A DNA stretch of 64,000 nt from Candidatus Intricatilinea gracilis (GTDB lineage Bacteria; Pseudomonadota; Gammaproteobacteria; Burkholderiales; Burkholderiaceae_C), in NCBI GenBank assembly GCA_016702605.1, contig JADJDQ010000021.1, forward strand, positions 1,612,001 through 1,676,000. The letters are read 5' to 3'. A program made the translations under genes and the position numbers. The first letter of the stretch is position 1. Every line of letters starts with the position of its first letter. The notes below the pieces were generated by a model that was given only the letters and a program-made list of their open reading frames with translations, made no database searches and was not told the DNA's origin. This document shows, in pieces, positions 57,892 to 64,000 of this stretch.

Positions 57892-58746
57892 ATGAATGCC
57901 GTCATGGCTCCCGCTACGGGGCGGGGTCGGGCTGCCGCATGGCCCGGCCACTCCACCGATGAATCGGCCGAAGCAAGCGCCGCAGGCATAGAGAGCCGCA
58001 AACTCCATCAGGACCAGGTCGACGACCTACACGCTAACCAGGCCTGGGAGATCGACCGCCAGCTCATGCTGGAGCGCTCCGAACGCAAGGCCTGGTGGGT
58101 CGCCTCGGCCGGGCTGCTGGCCGGTCTGGTCGGCATCGCGGCGGTGTTCGTTCAAGGCCCCCTGCGCCGCATCGTCGAGATCCCCATCGTGGTCGATCGT
58201 CAGACGGGCGAGACGACCGTCCAGCAGCGGCTGGCGGTGGAGACCGTCCCGACCCTGGAGGCGCTGGACAAGCACAACCTGGCCACCTTCGTGCGCGCCC
58301 GCGAGGGCTACAGCTGGATGTTCCTGCAGCGCGACTACGACCAGGTGTCGCGCATGGCGGTGCCGGGCGTCTTCGGCGAGTACGCCCGCCTGTTCGACGG
58401 CGACGCCGCACTGCAGAAGAAGCTCGGTGCGGGCGAGGAGCGGCGCATCCAGATCGTGGGCGTTCGCTTGGCCCCACAGGGACGCAGCGGCAACCGTGGC
58501 GAGGCCACGGTCACCTACGACAAGTTGGTGCGCCTGACCGACCGCAATCTGCCGGACGCCAGTTCCCGGCACGTGGCCAGCATCGTCTACCAGTACCAGC
58601 CGCAGGTGCTCTCGCGCGAACGCGACCGGCTGGAGAACCCGCTGGGCTTCGTGGTGACTGCCTACCGGTCGGATCCGGAGATCAACACGCCGGCGGCGGC
58701 GACCACGAGCCCGGCCAACTCGGCAGCGTCAGGAGCGCGGCCATGA
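57892..58746 (+). CDS. virB8: VirB8-type assembly factor
   Basis: Bitopic inner-membrane assembly factor, 284 residues. A cytosolic part of about 70 residues with AWEIDRQLMLERSERKAWWV, one helix (ASAGLLAGLVGIAAVFVQG), and an NTF2-like periplasmic domain (LEALDKHNLATFVRAREGYSW, VTYDKLVRLTD, YQPQVLSRERDRLENPLGF). The NPLGF/AYR end is the family signature. It overlaps virB9 by 4 bases. Confidence 0.93.
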   Translation: MNAVMAPATGRGRAAAWPGHSTDESAEASAAGIESRKLHQDQVDDLHANQAWEIDRQLMLERSERKAWWVASAGLLAGLVGIAAVFVQGPLRRIVEIPIVVDRQTGETTVQQRLAVETVPTLEALDKHNLATFVRAREGYSWMFLQRDYDQVSRMAVPGVFGEYARLFDGDAALQKKLGAGEERRIQIVGVRLAPQGRSGNRGEATVTYDKLVRLTDRNLPDASSRHVASIVYQYQPQVLSRERDRLENPLGFVVTAYRSDPEINTPAAATTSPANSAASGARP

Positions 58747-59795
58747 GGCCAGGCCTGGTTGTGCAGTCGGCTGTCGCCATCGTGCTGGGCTTGGGCCTGC
58801 CAGCGGCATGGGCCACCGACGTGCCGGCATTGCAGGTCATCCCGGCGACCAGCATGCCGACTGCGGACCTTGCCGCACTCGATGGTCAAGACCCACGATT
58901 GCAGGAAGTCGACTACGACCCCAAGGCCGTGGTCACCGTACCTGTCCATCGCGGCACGGTCAGCCTGATCGTGCTGGGCGAGGACGAACACATCACCGAG
59001 GTCGCTTCCGGCCTGGGCGGTGATTGCACCAAGGCCGATGCGCCCTGGTGCATCGCCGCTCAGCCGGGCGGCCGCCATCTCTTCGTCAAGGCCAAGAAGG
59101 CCGCCACCGCGCCGAACAACGTGGCAGTCGTGACCGACAAGCGCAGCCACGCTTTGCGCTTTGTGGTCCTGGCCGACGGGGATCCGCGCCTGGGCATCCA
59201 TCGGCTGGTCGTGAAGGCGCCGCAGCCACCGGTGGCAGTGAGACGGGTGACGGTAGCGGCAAATGCATCAGCAGCCCGTGCAGGTGGCGCCGACCCTGGA
59301 TCGGCGGATGCAGCTGAACTCGCGCCTCCCCTGCCCGCCTTGCCGTCCGCGCACGACCTTGTTGCCGAACGCTTGCAGGCCGCGCCTACGGTGCTCAACA
59401 GCGCCTACAGCTTGGCCGAGGGCCGGGACTCCGCCGACATCGTGCCCAGCCTGGTCTTCGACGACGGGCGATTCACCTACCTGCGCTTCGCCGGCAACGC
59501 CGAGTTGCCGGCGGTGTTTCATGTGCAGGGCGACGGGTCGGAGACCCTGGTCAACACGCGCATGGAAGGTGAGTTGATGGTGGTGGACCGGGTCAGTCGC
59601 CGCCTGGTGCTGCGTGCAGGCCAGGCCGTGGTCGGGCTGTGGAACGAGGCCTTCGATCTGGAGGGTCGGCCCCAGGGCTCTGGAGCCACCGTGCCTGGCG
59701 TGCAACGGGTGCTGCGTGGGGCAAGCCCAGGAGGCATCGACGAGCCCGCCAACCCGGCGACCAGAACACCGGCTCGTGCGAGGAGCACGCCATGA
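58743..59795 (+). CDS. virB9: VirB9-type core-complex protein
   Basis: Outer-membrane-associated core protein, 350 residues. Signal peptide (VVQSAVAIVLGLGLPAAWA, cleaved near residue 24), N-terminal domain with YDPKAVVTVPVHRG, an Ala/Pro linker near 170-205, and the C-terminal domain with PSLVFDDGRFTYLRFAGN and LVLRAGQAVVGLWNEAF, the conserved VirB10-contact region. No separate VirB7 lipoprotein gene is seen between virB5 and virB9. It overlaps virB10 by 4 bases. Confidence 0.93.
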   Translation: MRPGLVVQSAVAIVLGLGLPAAWATDVPALQVIPATSMPTADLAALDGQDPRLQEVDYDPKAVVTVPVHRGTVSLIVLGEDEHITEVASGLGGDCTKADAPWCIAAQPGGRHLFVKAKKAATAPNNVAVVTDKRSHALRFVVLADGDPRLGIHRLVVKAPQPPVAVRRVTVAANASAARAGGADPGSADAAELAPPLPALPSAHDLVAERLQAAPTVLNSAYSLAEGRDSADIVPSLVFDDGRFTYLRFAGNAELPAVFHVQGDGSETLVNTRMEGELMVVDRVSRRLVLRAGQAVVGLWNEAFDLEGRPQGSGATVPGVQRVLRGASPGGIDEPANPATRTPARARSTP

Positions 59796-61504
59796 GTGCG
59801 GCCAACAGGGACGCGAACCATGACTGGCCCTCGGATCAACCAGGGCAAGAGGCGTCGATGCCCACGCAGTCCGACCTTGATCAGCGGTCTGACGATCCAG
59901 GCGACGTCCAAGACACGAGGAACCAGCAGCCCCACGGCAGCTACTCGACCATCGAGCCTTTGCCCGGTGAGGCCGGCATCCCGGATGTGGCCCTGGAACG
60001 TGGCAGTCGTTACTCGCGCAAGAGTCTGATCGCCATCGCCGTGTTCGTGGTCTCGCTGATCACCGTGGCCGTGTTGTCCATGCAGCGCCTCACCGCCGGC
60101 AAGGGCCACCGCGACGAGGCCACCGATGCGCGCAACGCGAACCGACCGGCTGCCGCCATGACGGCACCGCGCCGACTGGAATTGCCAGGACTGCCGGCAC
60201 CGTCCATCCCTGGCGCCTCGGGATCGTCGGCCAGCCTGGGTGCATCGGGACCGCAGGTGACCGTGGGTACGGGTACCCCACGGATTCCGGCCATCCAGAC
60301 CGACGGTGGCGGGGAACCCTCGACATCAGGTACCGGCCCGATCGCCATGCGACCCACAGGTGCAGGGGCACCCAACCAAGCCGGCCCCAAGCCCATGGCA
60401 CCCGAGGATGCACCGGTCATGTTGCTGTCGACGCGACCTGTGGCGAGTGGTTCGGCACAGCGATTCGAACCTGCAGCGCTGGCGTCGGCAGTGTCAGAGC
60501 CCACCGCAGCCGGTATCGCCGACTCAGCGAACGCATCGCGCCGCAACCTCGATGCCTACCAGCGGCAACTGAACGGGCTGCTCGACACGCTCACGCGAAC
60601 GACTGCACTGGCCACACGCGATTCGGGAAGCCAGGGCGCGGCGCCAACCTCAACCGGGATGCCGTCAACTCTGGCTGGACTGCCGACGCTGCAGGGCCTG
60701 CCCTCCGCACCAGGGTCGATCCGACCACCTTCGAACGAGGCGCCTTCCAGCACCGCACAGGGCGCAGGCAATGCCGGACCCGGCCTCTTCGGCGGCCAGT
60801 TGCAGGGGTCGGCCACGCCGCGGGTAATGGCCGGGCTGCTGGGCAACCGCAGCTTGGTGCTGCCCAAGGGAACGGCCTTCACCTGTGCGCTCAAGACCAA
60901 GGTCATCAGTGCCACCTCGGGGCTGGTGGGCTGCCAGGTGCAGCGCAACGTCTACAGCGACGACGGGCGCGTGTTGTTGGTCGAGCGTGGCTCACACCTG
61001 GACGGCGAGTACCGCACCACCTCGCTCAAGCCCGGGTCGGTGCGCATCCCCGTGTTGTGGACGCGCATCCGCACACCCGAAGGTGTGACCGTGGACATCG
61101 ACTCGCCCGGCACCGGGCCGCTGGGTGAATCTGGCATCGACGGGTACGTCGACAACCGCTGGGGTGAGCGCATCGGTGCGGCTCTGCTGCTCTCGCTCAT
61201 CGACGATTCGGTGAAGCTGATCATCCAGGCGCAAAGCGATACCCAGGGGTCGGCCAGCACCATCGTGCTGCCGTCCACCACGGCCAACGCCAGCAAGTTG
61301 GCCGAGAAGGTGCTGGACAGCACCATCAACATCCCGCCGCTGATCTACCAGAACCAGGGCGGCATCGTCGGTATCTACGTGGCCCGGGATGTGGACTTCT
61401 CGGGGGTGTACGAACTCCAACCGACGGTCCTGGCTACAGGTCGTGCTGCGCCGACAACCGCTGCATCGGGCGCACCGTCCGGCTTGCGCAGGGGGCAGCC
61501 ATGA
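59792..61504 (+). CDS. virB10: VirB10-type core-complex protein
   Basis: Protein spanning inner and outer membranes, 570 residues. A cytosolic N-terminus with acidic repeats, one helix (SLIAIAVFVVSLITVAVLSM near 78-98), a long Pro/Gly/Ser/Ala-rich periplasmic linker (to about 330), then the conserved barrel-forming domain with LPKGTAFTCALKTKVISA, LVGCQVQRNVYSDDGRV, GSHLDGEYR and RWGERIGAALLLSLID. The linker is longer than in Agrobacterium VirB10 (377 residues total). It overlaps virB11 by 4 bases. Confidence 0.94.
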   Translation: MSAANRDANHDWPSDQPGQEASMPTQSDLDQRSDDPGDVQDTRNQQPHGSYSTIEPLPGEAGIPDVALERGSRYSRKSLIAIAVFVVSLITVAVLSMQRLTAGKGHRDEATDARNANRPAAAMTAPRRLELPGLPAPSIPGASGSSASLGASGPQVTVGTGTPRIPAIQTDGGGEPSTSGTGPIAMRPTGAGAPNQAGPKPMAPEDAPVMLLSTRPVASGSAQRFEPAALASAVSEPTAAGIADSANASRRNLDAYQRQLNGLLDTLTRTTALATRDSGSQGAAPTSTGMPSTLAGLPTLQGLPSAPGSIRPPSNEAPSSTAQGAGNAGPGLFGGQLQGSATPRVMAGLLGNRSLVLPKGTAFTCALKTKVISATSGLVGCQVQRNVYSDDGRVLLVERGSHLDGEYRTTSLKPGSVRIPVLWTRIRTPEGVTVDIDSPGTGPLGESGIDGYVDNRWGERIGAALLLSLIDDSVKLIIQAQSDTQGSASTIVLPSTTANASKLAEKVLDSTINIPPLIYQNQGGIVGIYVARDVDFSGVYELQPTVLATGRAAPTTAASGAPSGLRRGQP

Positions 61505-62634
61505 CGAGCCCGGACCGCACATTGGCAAGTCAGCTGGACCTGCAGGGCATCGAGCCTCTGGGAACTCCAAGCGACGTCACTGACGGCTGGTGCGGCGAGG
61601 CCACCTCGGTGATCGAGTTTCTGCGCCCCTTGCGTGAGCAGCTCGATGCGCCGGGTGTGCTGGAGGTCTGCATCAACCGCCCTGGCGAGTTGATGATCGA
61701 GACCGTGGATGGCTGGCGCGCCCATGCGGCACCGGACATGACGCTGGAGCGTTGCCTTTCGCTGGCCACCGCCGTGGCCACCTGGTGCGACCAGCAGATC
61801 AACCAGGAGCGGCCCCTGCTGTCGGCCACGCTGCCCAGCGGCGAGCGCATCCAGTTCGTCATCCCGCCGGCGGTCACCCGCGGCACGGTGTCGATCACGG
61901 TGCGCAAGCCGTCGACGCTCATCCGGCGCTTGACGGATTTCGAGGCCGATGGCTTGTTCGAGCGCACGGCCAGCGTTGGGCAAGGTGTCACTGGCGACGC
62001 CCTGCCCTGGGAGCGCGAGCTGGCCGCTCTGGCCGCGGCACGGCGTTATGCCGACTTCTTGCGCCTGGCCGTTCGGCAGCGCCAGACCATCGTGGTGAGC
62101 GGGCGCACCGGCTCGGGCAAGACCACCTTCATGAAGGGTCTGGTCGAGGAGGTGCCACGTGAGGAGCGACTCATCACCATCCAGGACACGGCCGAGCTCA
62201 CCTTGCCGCAGCACCCCAATAGCGTCCACCTCTTCTACAGCAAGGATGCCCAGGGCACGGCACAGGTGACCGCCAAGTCGTTGCTCGAGTCTTGCCTGCG
62301 CATGAAGCCCGACCGCATCTTCCTGGCCGAGGTGCGCGGAGATGAATGCTTCCACTTCGTGCGCCTGGCGGCCTCGGGTCACCCGGGCAGCATCACCAGC
62401 GTTCATGCCGGAAGTTGCGCCCTGGCCTTCGAGCAGATGTCGCTCATGATCCGCGAGACGGGTGCCGGCGGTGGGCTCACCATGCAGGAGATCAAGGGGC
62501 TGCTGGCCGCCGTGGTCGATGTGGTCATCCAGTTCGACCGCGACGAGCGCGGGCGCTTCATTTCGGAGCTGTACTACGAGCCGCGGGGGCTGCGCATGGC
62601 GCGCGGGCGAAGGGCGCAGGAGGCTGGGTCATGA
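61501..62634 (+). CDS. virB11: VirB11-type traffic ATPase
   Basis: Hexameric cytosolic ATPase switching between pilus formation and DNA transfer, 377 residues. Walker A VVSGRTGSGKTTFMKG near 199-214, Asp box ITIQDTAELTLPQHPN near 225-240, Walker B region RIFLAEVRGDECFHFVRLA near 275-293, and His box SGHPGSITSVHAGS near 295-308. Start and end overlap virB10 and virD4 by 4 bases each, so all three are coupled. Confidence 0.95.
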   Translation: MTSPDRTLASQLDLQGIEPLGTPSDVTDGWCGEATSVIEFLRPLREQLDAPGVLEVCINRPGELMIETVDGWRAHAAPDMTLERCLSLATAVATWCDQQINQERPLLSATLPSGERIQFVIPPAVTRGTVSITVRKPSTLIRRLTDFEADGLFERTASVGQGVTGDALPWERELAALAAARRYADFLRLAVRQRQTIVVSGRTGSGKTTFMKGLVEEVPREERLITIQDTAELTLPQHPNSVHLFYSKDAQGTAQVTAKSLLESCLRMKPDRIFLAEVRGDECFHFVRLAASGHPGSITSVHAGSCALAFEQMSLMIRETGAGGGLTMQEIKGLLAAVVDVVIQFDRDERGRFISELYYEPRGLRMARGRRAQEAGS

Positions 62635-64000
62635 CCACGGCGCGGTTTCCTGCTGCTCTGGATGGACCGGGCTTCAGTGAGTGGTCTACGGCCCGCAAGT
62701 GGGCTGCCATCGCTTTCGCAGTGGCTGGCCTCGCGGCCTTGGCCACGATGGCCTGCTGGCTGGCCGGCGCGGGCTTCCTGCTGGCCAACCGAGTCGATCC
62801 CAGACTAGCCAGGCCCATCACCATCGTCCAGGCTTGGCAGACCTATGCAGACGATACGCTGCAGCGGCGCCGGATCCTGGTGGCCAGTGGCCTGGCTTTC
62901 AGTGGGCTGCTCGTGGTGCTGCCTATCGCGCTGATCCATGCGGCGAGGCCTCGGCGCTCGCTGCACGGTGATGCGCGCTTTGCCAATGCGGCCGAGATCG
63001 CGAGCGCAGGGCTGATCGCTGGAGCGTCCGCGCGCAAGGGCCATAGCCCCAGCCCGGCCATCCTGGTGGGTCGCTGGCGTGGCCAGTACTTGGCTCTGCC
63101 CGGCCAGCTCTCCGTGATGCTCTCGGCGCCTACGCGCAGCGGCAAAGGCGTGGGCGTGGTCATCCCCAACTTGCTGAACTGGCCGGACTCGGTGGTGGTG
63201 CTGGACATCAAGGGGGAGAACCATGCGGTGACGGCAGGTTATCGGGCCGAGTGTGGGCAGGCGGTCTATGCGTTCTCTCCCTTCGACGACGGCGCTTGCA
63301 GCCATCGCTGGAATCCGCTGGCGGCCGTGCGCACCGACGCGCGGCACCGGGTGGGCGATCTGCTGGCGATCGGGCAGGTGTTCTTCCCGAGCGAAGGAAC
63401 GGGGACCTCGTCCGAGGCCTTCTTCAACGACCAGGCGAGGAACTTGTTCCTCGGCCTGGGGCTGCTTTTGCTGGAATCGCCCGAGTTGCCACGCACGGTG
63501 GGCGAACTGCTGAGGCAATCCTCGGGCAAGGGCGAGTCGCTCAAGGATCATCTGAGCCACACGCTGCAGCGGCGCCGGGACGCCGGTCGGCCGCTGTCGG
63601 ACGAGTGTTCGGATGCCTTGCAGCGACTGCTGGTCAACTCCGAGAACACGCTGTCGTCGATCGTGGCGACCTTCAATGCGCCGCTGACGATCTTTGCAGA
63701 CGCCATCGTCGATGCGGCGACCAGCGCCTGCGACTTCCGGCTGGAGGATCTGCGACGCCGGCGCATGTCGGTGTACGTGCGTATCCCGCCGCACCGGCTG
63801 GCCAGTGCGCGGCCGCTGCTCAACCTGTTCTTCTCGCAACTGGTGAGCCTGAACACCCAGGTACTGCCAGAACACGATCCAAGTCTGGTCCACCAGGTGC
63901 TGCTGGTGCATGACGAGTTCACGGCCATGGGACGGGTGAGCGTGATCGCCCATGCGGCAGCCTTCCTGGCTGGCTACAACCTGCGGCTGCTGACGGTGGT
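62631..64000 (+). CDS. virD4: VirD4/TraG-type coupling protein (3' end outside window)
   Basis: Couples the relaxosome to the T4SS channel. 456 codons are inside the window. Two N-terminal membrane segments (AVAGLAALATMACWLAGAGF near 25-45 and ASGLAFSGLLVVLPIALIH near 85-103), then LHGDARFANAAEI, Walker A SAPTRSGKGVGVVIPNLL near 165, VLDIKGENH near 190, and the Walker B region LLVHDEFTAMG near 425. This pairing of HGDARFA and TRSGKG is typical of VirD4/TraG. The relaxase and origin of transfer would be expected to the right. Confidence 0.94.
   Translation, partial: MTTARFPAALDGPGFSEWSTARKWAAIAFAVAGLAALATMACWLAGAGFLLANRVDPRLARPITIVQAWQTYADDTLQRRRILVASGLAFSGLLVVLPIALIHAARPRRSLHGDARFANAAEIASAGLIAGASARKGHSPSPAILVGRWRGQYLALPGQLSVMLSAPTRSGKGVGVVIPNLLNWPDSVVVLDIKGENHAVTAGYRAECGQAVYAFSPFDDGACSHRWNPLAAVRTDARHRVGDLLAIGQVFFPSEGTGTSSEAFFNDQARNLFLGLGLLLLESPELPRTVGELLRQSSGKGESLKDHLSHTLQRRRDAGRPLSDECSDALQRLLVNSENTLSSIVATFNAPLTIFADAIVDAATSACDFRLEDLRRRRMSVYVRIPPHRLASARPLLNLFFSQLVSLNTQVLPEHDPSLVHQVLLVHDEFTAMGRVSVIAHAAAFLAGYNLRLLTV

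Noticed and set aside
1..64000. rRNA, tRNA, CRISPR arrays and insertion sequences
   Set aside because: No cloverleaf-like sequences, repeat-spacer arrays, transposase genes or paired terminal repeats were recognised; tRNAs cannot be fully excluded without a dedicated scan.

Overview
The window is about 67% GC and looks like chromosome of a Burkholderiales betaproteobacterium (Sphaerotilaceae/Comamonadaceae-like). This rests on a phasin with a PhaR-type palindrome, a Lys/Ala-rich histone-like protein of betaproteobacterial type, an AcrB-type pump with BaeSR-like regulators, and a VirB/VirD4 conjugation cluster. No rRNA, tRNA or CRISPR array was recognised.

Positions 1-35,160 form a phosphate-starvation supercluster. 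I find fifteen PhoB-box-like sites (two GTCAY-like half-sites 11 bp apart) in front of genes, plus one orphan box on the minus strand. They precede a lipid glycosyltransferase, the phosphatases PhoD and PhoX, an exopolyphosphatase (Ppx), polyphosphate kinase (Ppk1), a PlcP-type phospholipase C, a GT28 glycolipid synthase, a class III aminotransferase, an Mpo1-like membrane protein, a pyruvate-kinase-like protein, a metallophosphoesterase, a PhnZ-like oxygenase, an OlsB-like acyltransferase and a porin. Together these suggest scavenging phosphate, managing polyphosphate, and replacing phospholipids with phosphorus-free lipids.

Embedded in it (3.2-10.5 kb) is an arsenic block: GAPDH-arsJ-arsR-arsC-acr3-arsH, led by its own Pho box and an inverted repeat that could be the ArsR operator, then a thioredoxin-ArsA fusion. 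Arsenate enters through phosphate uptake systems, so joint control is biologically sensible.

35.5-40 kb carries a P-type ATPase, a CaCA cation antiporter and a CBS-domain protein. 40-46.6 kb carries an RND pump and adaptor divergent from a two-component system. 46.6-51.1 kb holds small membrane proteins, the phasin, a truncated AbiEi-type antitoxin, and a tautomerase operon divergent from a LysR regulator.

51.5-64 kb is a type IV secretion/conjugation operon (head protein, virB1-B2-B3-B4-B6-B5-B8-B9-B10-B11-virD4) that runs off the right edge, probably part of an integrated conjugative element or plasmid.
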